This document shows positions 22,384-35,205 of a stretch of DNA of 64,000 nt, piece by piece (the first letter of the stretch is position 1; the number at the start of each line of letters is the position of its first letter). The stretch lies in the NCBI GenBank assembly GCA_026874595.1, contig CM049311.1, positions 78,132,453-78,196,452 on the forward strand. The letters run 5' to 3'. Position numbers and translations under genes: made by a program. This stretch comes from Sipunculus nudus. Its lineage: Eukaryota; Annelida; Sipuncula; Golfingiida; Sipunculidae. The notes under the pieces are model-generated. The model did no database searches. It had not been told where the DNA came from and saw only the letters and a program-made list of their open reading frames with translations.

Positions 22384-25300
22384 GGCTATACTGTCCTCAT
22401 TGTCATGAACTGTGCCTTTGCCCGAACAACGGTAGATTGTCCCCCTCACAGAAATAAGGCTTATGTCAGTATCGCTCACACGCGACCGATTGTCATCGGG
22501 ACCCTGATATGCGTATATACATTTCATATCCAGTCGAATATAGGGCAAAACATTTGTCTTGATTAAGTCTTAACATTCAAAATATAAAGTGGCTATTGCT
22601 TTATAAGTAGTTAAGGTTATAATTTTAGTTAGGCTTTTCAATATTTGTTAGCAGTCATTGTTTTTCCTCGATATGACCGATACAGTTTTGACTGTCTGTT
22701 CGATAACGACGTTGCGTTTTGATTTGTATCGATATACCGATATATTGAAACAGCCCTAGTATTTATACAGGCTGACCTCCGTGGTATGCAGATTTCAAGT
22801 TTTATCATCTGAAGAGGATCGAACATTGCTTTAGTAAAAACGTACCCTTAATATAGATTTAGATAATATACACCTCAACCAGCCTAAAATGGTTGATTAA
22901 CTATTATATAAATTTATGAGCAACAATAACATGTAATGATTTCATGTTCAAGGAACGTGTTTTACGACGGAGATCCAAACATATTTAGTGTACTTAAGAT
23001 TTCTGCGCGACTAAGATACGGGAAGGTGGAACAACGGTTACAAGAACTCATTCTTTTGCATCTGAAACCAATCATGAACGGGTTGAGAATTTGGGAGACT
23101 GAATTCCTCTGAGTCAAGCATAACACTCAAGTTAAGCCAGCTTTAGAAGAAATTATCCAGGCATAACATTTTATGTCTCATTAAACACAGAGAAGTTTAC
23201 AAAAAAGGACCATACACGTTAAGTTCCGCTGTCGGGTTGTCTGGGGATGTCTCCCTGACGACAGCATGTCTCATGTACTCGGAGATTATGGGACTGCACT
23301 AATCATGAAGAATGACTGTGTTACTACTCTTAGTTCACATTGATTTACTAATCTCTAATCTCCCAGAAAGGAATTATCTTTGTTCTCGTTACTTCATTGT
23401 ACTGCCGGATAATCCTTTAAACAAATCATTGGTTACTTCTTTCTTTACTTCCGTGTTCTTCACGTCTATGCCATGTCATTAAATCTTTCTAACTTATGTG
23501 GGATGGGGGTGATAAATAAGGCCACACAAAAAATGATGATTGTTCTACTAACCATAAGAACAAAAGAGTATCATTTTCATTCATTTGTTTACTTTAATTC
23601 TTGAAATTTATCATTTTATCTTTTAAGATATCGAGACAGGAGCACAAATGTGAAAGAAAACTCGAGAACAGCCGCCCTGCTTCTTGTAACTGGGGATCCA
23701 TGCAATTATTAAGAAATAGCTCACGCTTAATAAGCCAGCACACCCTTTCTTCTTTCTCTTTCTCTTTTATCATTGAATGACTAGTTTCTCCTCTCGACGA
23801 TTTTTAATATTTGTGGTAATTCATTCGCATTTCGAAATTTTAATTAGTTGTCATTTAATAATAAACTAGACAAAAATAAAGGGAATTAAGGATGTAATTT
23901 TCAACTCCATTTAATGTTGGCAAGAAATATATGATACCTGAAAGTATTGCTGAGTTTGATGCCTTTTTGAATATTGAAAAAAATATTAATGATAAAATAC
24001 AGGGTAATATTGGTGTCTTCGATCAGTTTAACAACTTTTTATTTTCATTTAAAGCATGGTTTTAGATAGAACCAAGCCTATGCATGAGAATTAAGTGCTA
24101 AAAAATGAGATAATCTTGACGAGTCGCTGGAGATTTTTCTTGCTCGCAAGTCATTTTAATAACAATCTTTAAAGATCGCAAGACAAACGTCAAAAATTTG
24201 CTCCGACACGTTTTAATGATATAACATGATATTTCTTTATACTGGACCAAATGTTAAATCTCACAGTATATCAATGTGTCTTATTAATGCCAGCTTAGAA
24301 ATGTATTGCCACAACCATAGGTTTTAGGCTTGCATCACTCCCTGGTGGTTTCCTTTGTCGTCACATCGCCCAGTAGGGAGGAGAAGGTTTTCTTTGCGTT
24401 GAGACATGTAATACATAATACGGGCCACGTATACGAACCACGAGATACCATAATTTAGCCAATAATAAATAAATATTGTGTTTAAATAGGAGCAATTATT
24501 GCCCCACATAACGCCTTATTCGTGCTATCTTCTTTATCCACAAAATGTTAGCAGAATGTTAATAGTCAACGATTCCCACTGCATACATGAAGTGGCTCCC
24601 TGGCTTTATCCTGGCTTTTTTTCGTTCATGATGTGGACTCAAAATCTTAAAATCTTTACAAAGCATGGTCCGGATAAATCTGAGTCGACGCATTAATACA
24701 AAATGTAAATAAATAACATCAACCTGATTCTTGGAGGACATCTGACCGACCAACAAACTGCTAATATCTCACATGATAAAGCTGCATTATTTCGTCTGAT
24801 TGACTGAAAAATCATTGCATACGGACATAAGCAGAGACTCTCACGATTGGCGCTTATGTAATTCCAAGCAGGGGATGAAGTTTTGAAATCACACAACCGT
24901 TTAAAACAGTCACCGTGTGATAACGCAAGAGGCGTGGTGCAAGTGAGCGTTTCTATATTTTACGTCATTAGATGGATTCCCCTGTGCGTTTATAATTACT
25001 TGATGCGTTGATCAGAAATTTGAACAATGTGCAACATCTGCGACCTTCGGATTTTTAATGGACGCAGATGATAGTGGTTACCGGAGGCATGTTTTTCGCA
25101 AATTAAATTATTAACTGATTAACATTGTCGCGTCAATCGGACGTGATAAACGCTGGTATATGTGTCACATGCTACAGGAGATCAAATGTGATTGTAATCG
25201 TAGGGACACGAAATAGCTTGTCATAGATATATAATAATCAGAATGATTGTGTGACGTCATAAGCATGGCAGAACAATGTAAACCAGATAGCTCTGTGCAA

Positions 25301-27440
25301 TTCCAGCCTGTGTTTGCTCTGAGGCGGTCAATATGTGGCCAATAACCAAAAAAGAGTCACTTCCTAAATGTACTTTAAAGTTACTTTCATCTTCAGGGTT
25401 ATAACGGACATTTGTAACAAGACAAAGAGAACACATTCCTATGGTTGCCCAACCGCGGCCGCGTGGCTTGAAGATATAATTGTTTACATTGATTTTGCTA
25501 AATTCACAACATTCACAGAACGAATATCCATGTTAAATCAAATACCAGCCATTGCGCGTGGACCCGTAATTGATATGAACATTTTCTTCCTGAAATTCTA
25601 TGTAGATTCAAGTTCATATTTTCCTGTGGAGCCCTGACTCGGATACGTTTGACAAACGGAGGAAGAGCTTTGACATATGAAAGAAGAAAAAGCTTGAACG
25701 GCAGCATTGCTGTGAGCTTTAAGCTAGGACGGCTCCAGCCTGACTGCCATTTATCCAAGATCTCTGCCCTTCCGCACTCTAACGTGATCTTGTAGCCACT
25801 TTTTTTATGCACAAGCCAACTAAATGTCAAACCAATAAAAAACCACATCGTCCCACAAAATTTAGCAGATTGCATGAGAGAAACCTGTAATCCAATATTT
25901 CATCTGACTTTCACGGGAGGATGAAACACCAATACTGAACAATATGACTGATTAGAAAAGAAAACGTAAGACTTTAACCCAGGATATAAAAAAGGAACAT
26001 GTATAATATTAATGTAGATTTGGAAGAAAAAATATATTTAATATGGTTGTCATCTAAAGTAAAATTCAGATTCTTTAGGGAAAGCTTAGTCTCCAAGCAC
26101 TCAAGTCGGTTTCCCTACGTACAGTATCAATGTAATAATGTATTGTTTTAATTACTGATTGCGTTGTTATACCAGGGTTGCTCAGAATACACAGATATGC
26201 CCCGAAACGTAAATATAACTTCCTTTAATTTTACCCTGCTTGAGGAACTCCGTTTACTTTGAATTCTCTGTATCAAACAATATACTATCTCTCAACGAAC
26301 ACCAGTTGACTATATTAAATTGTTTCTCAACCTTTTTATTATTTTTATATCATATTTAATGCAATTAGCAAATTAATATACATTTGAATTTCTGCATCAA
26401 TGATAACTAAGGCAACTTATTCTACACTTTACACTACTTCTTGTCCAGGGTTGAACACAGGACTAAATCCAAGAGATCGGGAGACCCAGTCTCAGCCGAG
26501 AACGTGAGTTGGAATATGTCACGGTCGGCCCCGCCCCGGTTGAGTGCTCTGCGTTCTTAACTCGATGTTAGGACCCCACAATGGGGATGAAGTTACCCCT
26601 AAAACCCGCAGGAGTACGCCGAGCTTCGTTGACGTCACATTGTAGCGTGTAATTATAATAATACCAATAATAATTATTGAATTATTGAATATTAATAAAT
26701 ATTCTTATAATGTGTATATACGTATCCTGAATACAAGACTCTGCTCAAAGCGCATAATATTACAATATATTAATAGCAATCGCATACATTTTAAATAAAG
26801 GAAAATAATTAGTATATGTTAAAACAATTATGCCAGTGTTAAGATAAATAAAATGGCATAACAAATACTAAACCAATGTCACATATACTCCGAAACCTGA
26901 ACGGAATTCTGCAGATGAACATGAGCGTTAAAACATTACCTCCACAAAAAATTCAAATGAAAAAACTCACTTCGTCATGGTAGTCTATTAAAAGTACCAA
27001 TTAATCTCTTTGCATTTGGGGGACTGTATCCGAACGACCGTTGTCAATTATGTGATCTTTTTTTTTAACTCTGAAAGGGTATTCGGGGCCGAAACACCAT
27101 ATCTATAAAGCATTACTCGGTGTTCAGGTTACGGTTTGTAAAGCCCAGTGAAAGTCATCTCTTGGTTAATGAACAATGTCATGTAATCTGAATGTCAAAA
27201 CCATAAATAATGAAAAAAGTCTTACGAAAAGCACAGATTGCCGGTTGGATATATGTAATTTAATCTATCCTTTTTCCCTATACGCTCAGGTTAAACCAAC
27301 ATAAGTGCAGAATACCTCTGATTGGAAATTGAAATATTAGATCAGACCCTTTTCTATAGGTCATGAGGTTATCAATGGTGAATGCATCAGTTTAGAAAAT
27401 ACAGAATAAACAGAAGGCTTGGAAACAAAAAAAAATCTAT
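22384..27440. other. No supported gene over about 5 kb
   Basis: Mostly AT-rich. ORFs at 25368-25637 (+) and 25513-25875 (-) are long for the region but overlap each other on opposite strands and lack domains. A relatively GC-rich island at about 26450-26640 (GATCGGGAGACCC, GGCCCCGCCCCGG) stands out and may be a repeat. TGACGTCA palindromes occur at 25252 and 26630. Confidence 0.4.
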
Positions 27441-27830
27441 TAAGAGAAAACTCTATCAATCGCTGAATCACCGGAACTATTGTCTATAAAAGGCTACAAC
27501 TATGTTCCGGTATTACTGAATAAAGTTCAAATATTATCCTAAATTAATTATCTCCCAGCAGGCTGGTTTTGTTACAGGAAGCAAATATCAGACATCAAAA
27601 GCGTATTCAAGTATCTTTATCAACATTTGGAAAAAAATGTTGATTACGTTGAGTCAATCTGATAAAAAGGCTTTTGACTGGTTTGGACGGGTTTTATAGT
27701 TAAAACTTTAGGGACATTAGATCAAACCTTTATTAAAGCTTATCGATAAAACACAAAGTAAAGGGAGTCTTTCAGAACGTGACATTATTGGAAGATTAAA
27801 GCACTACTAACCCACGGAGAAAATACTTTG
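27440..27830 (+). pseudogene. L1/Tx1-like reverse transcriptase relic
   Basis: One frame reads PKLIISQQAGFVTGSKYQ followed by MLITLSQSDKKAFDWFGR, then LDQTFIKAYR after a frameshift. This matches the order of RT motifs in L1-clade elements, where the QxGFxxGR region is followed by an (L)DxxKAFDxVxW motif A and a DxxFIKWI-like stretch. Several stops and frameshifts are present and no further RT motif is legible. The retained DKKAFDW carries the motif A aspartate position. It is not part of the LINE at 1627-4910, whose wording differs. Confidence 0.5.
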
Positions 27831-28050
27831 ATGATCAATTTATAAATATACATATGTGTGTGTATTTTTCCTGTTTCGTGAAAAAGCTACACAGAATTTG
27901 CAACTTTATGTAAAAGCTTTCGAGGAACTAAAGAGAGTCGCCATTATTCTTTGACAATATGTAGGTTATAGCAATTTTTTTAAGTAATTATATATATTGT
28001 TTAGATTCGACTGTTCTACACATATATGTTAGTGTGTGTATGTGTTATCA

Positions 28051-28077
28051 ATGTAGACCTGTGTTGCAGGTCTACAT
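28051..28077. other. Perfect short hairpin
   Basis: An 11-bp perfect stem, ATGTAGACCTG / CAGGTCTACAT, with a TGTTG loop. It sits in noncoding DNA near AT-rich sequence. Confidence 0.7.
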
Positions 28078-28578
28078 GAAAATATAATTAATGAAAATAA
28101 TTAAACGAGGCAACTCCTACGAACACATTACGCCACCAGATAACTTGTTCTCATTTCGCTATTTAGTTATATTACCATTATATGCATGAAAAAAAGGGTC
28201 TTTCTGTCTGAAATAGAAAGGACGAGGTTTTCCGAATACTTAAGGCACTAGTCAGGGAGCCAATTTTCTAGCGGCCCACGAGTTAATTCGTCAATTTATT
28301 GTTCCGTAAGGACTCGATTCGAATTTTTCGCACGTCACAGAATACAGCCACTATCTCTCTTATGCCTATGGCCAGAGTAGAAGCGTTGACGTGTGTCGCC
28401 GTGAATACTTCATTCAAAATGTTAAGAAAGGCTTGAACCAGTTCAGTGTGGACACTAAAGGTTCTTATCATAAAATGAAGTAAACGTATCTACAGCTGTG
28501 GATGTGGTTGAATTATAAGTGACCCGTCCAATTACTCCACAAGAGGGCGCCTCCATAAGTATCTGCTATACAAGTATA

Positions 28579-28741
28579 CAGTGAAACCTGTGTTATTGGA
28601 CCACCTTTGGGACTGATCTAAAGAGGTCTTACTTCACAAGTGCTCTTTCTTGACAGGTTAGTTATAACTATTTGAAAGCTTTAGGTTCACCCAAAGGTGG
28701 TCTTATTATGCGAGTGGTCTTTCTTTCAGGTTCAACAGTGT
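28579..28741. mobile_element. MITE related to the nested one at 21881
   Basis: The left end CAGTGAAACCTG...GGACCACCTTTGGGACTGATC and the right end CCAAAGGTGGTC...CAGGTTCAACAGTG form imperfect inverted repeats. It shares GACCACCTTTGGGACTG with 21881-22050. The element is about 160 bp and non-coding. Confidence 0.65.
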
Positions 28742-28785
28742 GCTGTAGAGACTAATACATCATTTTCCCCGTTTTTATATACAGG

Positions 28786-28957
28786 ACAAGTCAGAGATTT
28801 TGACGTTCCTTTTTTAAGGAAAGTGATCTTAAATAAAGGAGATCAACTGTTTGTGAATTGTAATTTAAAATCACATAGTACAAAGTTTATTACAACTTAT
28901 GAACGTGAAATATTTTTGTTGTTACTAATAGTCAAAAACGCTTATATATATATATAG
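28786..28957 (+). other. Weak exon-like ORF next to the MITE
   Basis: An acceptor-like CGTTTTTATATACAG is followed by an open frame GQVRDFDVPFLRKVILNKGD, then QLFVNCNLKSHSTKF. The residues look protein-like but the frame simply runs into (TA)n. No donor or family is recognised. Confidence 0.15.
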
Positions 28958-29957
28958 ACTTAAAGAACGTGTGTAGAAAAATAAAAATAAAAAAACAAGA
29001 TTCTTCACATAGAAAACAATCAGGTGCAATATAACAAGAACAATAATAAGACACCGAAAACAATTTCTTTAGATTTTGGATAGTTTGATATTGATAATAA
29101 TATGAAGGATAGTAAGACATAAACAAATCTCCTTCTATGGAAAAGTGGAAACATTTAGTCGTGAAAAGTTTTGGCTTTAAAATGAATGGAAAAATAAACA
29201 ATATAGACCAAAAGATAAAAACTGATTGTTAACTTTTACGACCCACTTGGAAACATTAAGGAATTTTATATAACCGACCCTTGCATTTATTTTATATACG
29301 TGGAATATCATTCAGTACTTGAGTCTGGGTTCGTTAAAGATCTGCTGTGATGATAAAAATACTTTTCGTCACATTCCCTTTTTGCTCGGTAGTAATGATA
29401 TAATAAAAATACAAAACTACCGAGGTCACTATGTTTAACGGTCTCTGGTTTATAGATGAATTAAAAATAATTACCGCTTTCTCAGATATCAAAGTCCGTA
29501 AGCAGATTGTATGATATGCATCTGAATATATAGCCCCTGACCGGCATTTTCTTATAAATTATTCAAAGCTTATTCCCTATGGTTCAGCGTCCTCTAAGAC
29601 TACCATGTGCTATAAAATACGGACAGCTGATTGAAATATGATTTTTATCCCCGGCATAAGGCACATAGATCCCGCTATGATATTTGTATGCGTCTCGGGA
29701 ATCCTTGACAATATGGAAGCGGTGTTTTTGAATGATTTAAGGTTCACAACTGACAGTAACCTGCTGAAATTGTCCTGATTCGTAATACTAAATTTTTTAA
29801 ATCATAGGTAATCAAAATATTTTTTAATGATAAATTTGTAATTCCTCTGACCTCTGCCCATAGACATCAAAAAGTATCAAATTTGGTGACAAGGTTTTCA
29901 AAATTTTTGTTATATACACAGCCGTTAAAAAAAACCAATGTGCAAGATCTTCTGCCA

Positions 29958-30068
29958 ATTTCCTCACCTTTCTCTCATCTCTCCCACCCCTTCCCTTTCT
30001 TCTTGCTATTGTACTTATCTGTCTTCTTCTTATTGTCTCTGTCACGCTCTCTGTCTGTCTGTCTGTCT
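29958..30068 (+). repeat. Polypyrimidine tract with (TGTC)n
   Basis: About 110 bases of almost pure C/T on the plus strand, ending in CTGTCTGTCTGTCTGTCTG. It lies just upstream of the candidate exon at 30123. The 122-codon minus-strand ORF across it is largely a product of this low complexity. Confidence 0.8.
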
Positions 30069-30122
30069 GACTCGTCCCCTGTCGCTGCACCACATACACA
30101 CACCAACGCCAAACAGTTTCAG

Positions 30123-30319
30123 GATTGTCAAGAACACTAGAGTACCATTTCTGGCTTGGAAGACTGGAATTATGTATAGACAGACACTTCAATCGTAAAT
30201 CAGTTTTTTATGAAAATAATGACCTACTTACAGAGGATTTCCAAAGAAGACCTTCTTATCCTGTGATATATGACTATGGTTACGGACATTATTTCAGGTG
30301 GACATATCATAGGACATGA
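30123..30319 (+). other. Candidate terminal coding exon (about 65 residues)
   Basis: A long pyrimidine tract and a CAGTTTCAG acceptor precede an open frame ending in TGA at 30317-30319: LSRTLEYHFWLGRLELCIDR, FNRKSVFYENNDLLTEDFQR, RPSYPVIYDYGYGHYFRW. The residues are rich in Tyr, Phe, Trp, Asp and Arg, unlike translations of nearby AT-rich DNA. The same frame is open upstream to a stop at about 30068. A Gly/Tyr-rich patch (YDYGYGHYF) is notable. No family is recognised. Confidence 0.3.
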
Positions 30320-32200
30320 AATTCTATATAAATGTACAATATGTAACGTAACTCCTTCTCTGTATCAAAATATATTATTATGTAATCCTTGAAAGCTTTG
30401 CTCCTATTATTCGCAATCCAAATATGATTTGAAGATTCATACATAGGGTTTAATTGAATAAATGTGCAAACATTTAGGCTTTGTAGATTTTAAGAATGAT
30501 TAATCAGAAGTTATAAAATATGTATGAAGTAACCTTCAAACAATTAATAGAAATTATTCAGAGTTAGAATATATAGTTTTCACACTTTCGTATATTAGAG
30601 CGTATTTGCTGTGTCCTGTTAAGCAATTGTCCATATGTTCGTTGTAAATTACTTCAATTCATTTTAACTCTCTCAAAAGGTGAGAAATAGTCTGCAGTAC
30701 TGTCCAACTGCTTTCCGAATGCATGTTATCCCTGCTTTACGCAAAACAAACCTGAACGTTTTGCACTAGTGTTACTAATCATTTTAGGTGAGTTAAGTGG
30801 GGACTTGGCCACTTGTTGTCGACGTGACTTAAGAAAGATTCGTCGTACTGGCTTACTCCTCCCACTACAGGTTACTCTACATAGCACACAAAATCTTGAA
30901 TTAAGAAAACTTCATAACAAAATACCATTTAAAGTAACATGGTTAAGTAAATGTGGGTACTTTCATTCGCATCAACGGGAAAGTACCAACGGCAGACTAA
31001 AGTCCCGCTATAAAATCAACAAAAGGCATTATTTCATCAATAAATGACAGTAAACGCATTTTAAAGACTTTACTAATGTTGTGGAATTCATGTTATTTTA
31101 TAAAAGAGGGAAAGGCAGCGGTTAAGGTCCTGACCTCGCTGACCCGGTCTGGTCACGGCACTTTCTCTTTCTCTCCTGGGAAGATGAAAGATGAAGAAAG
31201 CATCTCAAGAAGACAGAGGTCGTCCGGATGTAGAGGAGCAAGGCTACCCATGGCCGATCTAAATTTGACTTTGTGGACTTTTATTCAAACACTACGAGGC
31301 CAACCATCAGGTCCTCAATTTAATTCATCAGTAGAAACAATTCTGTAGGTTCGGCAAAGCTCGACATTAAACTGAGAGACCCTTTCCCGTTTGAATATTT
31401 CTAAAATCAGTTAGTTTAGATTACTTTTGACCCACACCGAAAAGCTGAACGTCCCGTCCATATTAAGTCTTCGTATCAACGTCGAGCAAGCGAAAATAAC
31501 ATTTTTATACCTTCGCCTACAGATTTGAATAGATTTTGATGAAATTTGTGGAGGGTTAGAGTAACACACAAGAACAATCCATAGAATTTTGGAGGTGGTC
31601 TGTAGAGAGTTTCAGTAGAAGACTCGTTTTTTATGGCAGTTAAGATCCAGCTATTTTTTAATGGAGTTATTTTTCCGTGACAAACCTTTCTTCTTTAGCT
31701 GTGTGGTTCGAATGAGATACTGGCACGGAGGCGTGGAATCATAAGACGCAGTCTTTCCGACAGATACCTTTCAAAATTAATACATATTATATTTTTCTTA
31801 TCTAATACATTGAGCTCTGAAAAGCCACATGTATATAAAATATAATAACACGACGGACACGATAAGAACTTCTTATTGGTCAATCACTAATCTTGTGACA
31901 ATTAAACAAGCCCTTTCAGCACCTGGTCATATTAAAAAATTATAAATGCTTTAAAACTTTTAATTAATAGTTGGGGTAATGTGAAGCAATATTAGATATA
32001 TTTGGTAGATAAATCAAGTTATCTGTTATATATGGTAATCTCTCCTTGATTAATGGACTTGCATATGCTTTACTAAATCATATATCATACTGTTGATTCT
32101 GATATATAAGCCTTCTTAAGTTAAAACCTAAATATATAAGATATTCAGCCGAATTATAGGAATAAAAGAGTGAAATGTAAGTGACATTTTAAACATGTAT
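30320..32200. other. No firm gene; short ORFs only
   Basis: ORFs at 30769-31047 and 31076-31348 follow weak acceptor-like sites but show no domain. GGCAGCGGTTAAGGTCCTG at about 31114 is A-box-like, but no B box was found at the right distance. Around 31490-31640 lies sequence (TTTGATGAAATTTGTGGAG) of a kind often seen in dispersed invertebrate repeats. Confidence 0.35.
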
Positions 32201-32222
32201 AACAAGCCTTCGTATATACTGC

Positions 32223-32346
32223 TAGCCCGATTTAATCGGACTCAATATTATTAGGCTCTGTCATATATATATACATATATATAAATATATATATATATAA
32301 TTATCTGGCAGGGCCTTATAATATTGAGTCTGATTAAATCGGGCTA
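32223..32346. mobile_element. Hairpin MITE with perfect 9-bp target duplication
   Basis: The arms 32223-32263 and 32306-32346 (41 nt each, four mismatches) are inverted repeats starting TAGCCCGATTTAATC. The loop is a (TA)n tract of about 42 bases. The sequence ATATACTGC flanks it on both sides, at 32214-32222 and 32347-32355, exactly adjacent to the arms. A 9-bp duplication fits Mutator-like elements; hAT (8 bp) is less likely. Confidence 0.8.
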
Positions 32347-33753
32347 ATATACTGCGTGCTTACATTACACATCGTGTATCATAATATGTTCCATTAAAAA
32401 CCTAGTTATCAATAACCTGTTACCATGGCGACAGATAAAGAATAAATCGCAGTTAAAACTATTGAATCAGTTGCTTCAGAGAATATTCAGGTCTCCTCCG
32501 GTAGGGAGGTGAGGTTTATAGGGGTTGACAAGACAGTTTTTCTATCGATATTTGCCAATGATTTATTTGGACTGTGTTTTGGTTCCGGGCATCTTATGTG
32601 AATGATTTCTGTCTACGTTTCCTGTTTGTGACAGATCTCCAATAGGGATGATTTTTCCAAACTAATCCGTTGTCACAGTTATAATTACACTTGAGAGATT
32701 TTACACATGTTATTTGTTATGTACATTGACCTAATTTATAAGGTCGTGACCTATTTACAGCTATTTTTCGACGCGGATGTACCACTTAAGGTGGCAGAAC
32801 TGGTTCCCCCGCATAACCTGACTTTGTTTCGGTTTTTTTTCCTTTGCATTGAACAATCTAATGCCTTAGGACCCCTTAAAGTATACATTTTCTGAAAGCT
32901 AAAAGGATTATCTACATTTCTGTAATTTTAAACTTTGTTTTAGAGAAATAGTCTTAATTTATAAGCGTTTTAATTTAATTTAAATATTTAACAAAAAACA
33001 GTTTATTCCAGCGCATCTAAAGCAGATACAGAATACATTTTTATATTAATCGAAAATTTAGATGAAAATCCCCAGGCGGTTTTTTTGGAAAGTTAAGTTT
33101 AAAATTTTCGATTTTACATAGTATTTAATTTTGAAACCATTACAAATCATTACAAGTTTTACAATTTCCTAAATAAAATCCTTCCAATCAAGCTTAGGCG
33201 TAAAATAAAATAAAAACGCTTTTTACTTAACATATTAACAACAACATATGTCAAAGATAGTATGTGTAGGACAAGTAATTACTGAGAAATAACGCTCTAA
33301 AGCTTAGGTGTTCAGGTGAAATAAAGTTTTGAGAATATGGCAAAAAAATACATTCGTAGAGATCATTCGTTCTACAGACGTAACTAAGCACAACTTCATG
33401 TTGACAGTCACATGAATTTGGACAAGACGGTAGTTCCTATCAAACCATATCATAATATCATGTATTGGTTTACTATTTTGCTTTAAAAATTACTTAAAAC
33501 GATGAAAGTTTGTCATGTCACAAGAGCGAGGTGTCAAACACCACGTGCCCTGGATGTAATAGGCGGAGCTTGGTACCCGAAAGCCGGGACCCGCATGTGA
33601 ACAGGTGGGCAATGCTGGCTGAGCCGGGCCTAATTGGAAACCGCGTGTTAACACAGGAGTTACGATTAAGGGTTATATGGGCATTCAAGGAGAACGAGGC
33701 ACCGAGGATTGATTTACTTTTCACACTTTACACCCTTTATGGGGTTTTTGGAA

Positions 33754-33815
33754 ATAAAATTAGCTTTCAAAGATCATACAATCTTGATAATAAAATTAGC
33801 TTTCAAAGATCATAC
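33754..33815. repeat. Short direct duplication, period 36 bp
   Basis: A 26-base perfect repeat beginning ATAAAATTAGCTTTCAAAGA occurs at 33754 and 33790, with ten unrelated bases between copies. Confidence 0.9.
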
Positions 33816-34811
33816 CCATAGGCCTACCAGTCACACGAAGTCTTGACTTGTTTCTTTTAGGGAAACAGGAGACGATGGTTTGTTAAAGTGTCACATACAC
33901 TATGCATACACATCCACGCCACAGACAGAGCCGCTTTTATCTTCTAATAAGGTATATTTACATTATATCAATAATTGGTAATCAATTAAACATTAAAAAA
34001 AATAACAGCGTCCAAGAATGTCTATATAATCACCAGGTTTGGCTCCCTGAGACTTTATTTCATTCAACATCTGCAGTTTACCGAGGGGCATTCAAGATCT
34101 GCGTCGTTGGCCCACGTTATTTTGTTATGAATGTATTATTTATTTGTTCAGATATTGACAGTAAGAATATCAATACATTATTATCGATAGGTCCAGGATA
34201 CAGCAGACAAATAACATGATACAAATTAAAGTTTTTGTTTCTGTATACACGTCAAAAGAGAGAGGCCAAATATATTAATTGCTATATATGACGCTGACAG
34301 ATCATTCACAAGAACGTATGCGTTTGCACAATAATTAGCTTGAGTATAGGGGTTGCTTTACGAAGCTTTTCAGTTGTATGCTCAGCTAATTTGTTGGGAC
34401 TCTCAAACCTCGACCGTCGACTTTGGCAGCCCCGTGCACGGATTTGGTACATGCATTAATTAACCACTTGCACCTCGCGATTGGAGGACTGACCCAGGTG
34501 AGGGCTGGGGGCATAGTGGTTGACAGGCCTGTGGCTTGGCTGGAGTTAGTTTACAAACACACTGTCAACACATCGTTGTGTTTACTGAATAGAAATCACC
34601 TTTTTCCACCAAATGCAACCGGCGACCAAAAATGTGCTCAGGTGCATTGGATCCGCCCAATATTCAATATTTAGTATACTTTTTATCGCAAAAACATCAA
34701 ATTTTAGGTATTTAACAAGTTCTGCTACCTTAACGGACACGTGATGTAACCGTGCAAACCAACGAAACAGCCAGAGGTGTCCATGAGGGATATCTCTTTT
34801 TTTGGGAATGT

Positions 34812-34905
34812 TTTTGGTGGAGGTAACCGCCTCGATATTTTAATGCTAACTTAACTACATACGTACATATGCAGAATTCTGTTCTGGATTCTGACTACCT
34901 GACAG
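34812..34905 (+). repeat. Dispersed repeat with GGAGGTAACCGCCTC core
   Basis: TTTGGTGGAGGTAACCGCCTC, then TTTTAATGCTAACTTAACT, ATATGCAGAATTCTGTTC and TGGATTCTGACT. The same order occurs at 61748-61820 as the outer part of the foldback element there, so this looks like a fragment of that family. Confidence 0.55.
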
Positions 34906-35094
34906 GGAAAGATCACACGTGTACTCTCATTAGATATCCTGGCGTTAACCCGTTGACTACATCATCTGCAGGCCCTGAGAGCGTAATCGTGCCTATTGCT
35001 GAGTCATACCACCGAGGAGCTCACTAAAGGTGCGCTAGTTTGTAAGTAAAACACGGCAGTTGGGCATGGCCTTCCCATTTAGCCTGCAGAGCGC

Positions 35095-35205
35095 TAAGCC
35101 TGGGTTGGGGCCGATAATGAAAAATCTCACCACCTCTGCTTATATTCGAACTCACGGTCTGCCGGCCTTTTTGTCCTGCCCTCTACCCCGGAGCCACAGA
35201 AGCCG
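35095..35205 (-). mobile_element. tRNA-derived SINE-like fragment (family copy 2)
   Basis: The minus strand reads an A-box-like TGGCTCCGGGGTAGAG (35181-35196), GGCCGGCAGACCG, a B-box-like GAGTTCGAATA (35143-35153), then GAGGTGGTGAGATTTTTC. It matches the piece at 20855-20945 across both boxes and the tail. Probably a tRNA-derived SINE, not a functional tRNA. Confidence 0.55.

Noticed and set aside
25513-25875. 120-codon minus-strand ORF with a hydrophobic N-terminus
   Set aside because: It overlaps another ORF on the opposite strand and has no donor or recognisable domain. Kept only as a mention in the region note.
28051-28077. Intrinsic terminator-like hairpin
   Set aside because: No T run follows the stem and nothing suggests bacterial DNA.
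29824-30192. 122-codon minus-strand ORF rich in Arg, Gln and Thr
   Set aside because: Its middle is the complement of the polypyrimidine/(TGTC)n tract. The plus-strand exon reading is more coherent.
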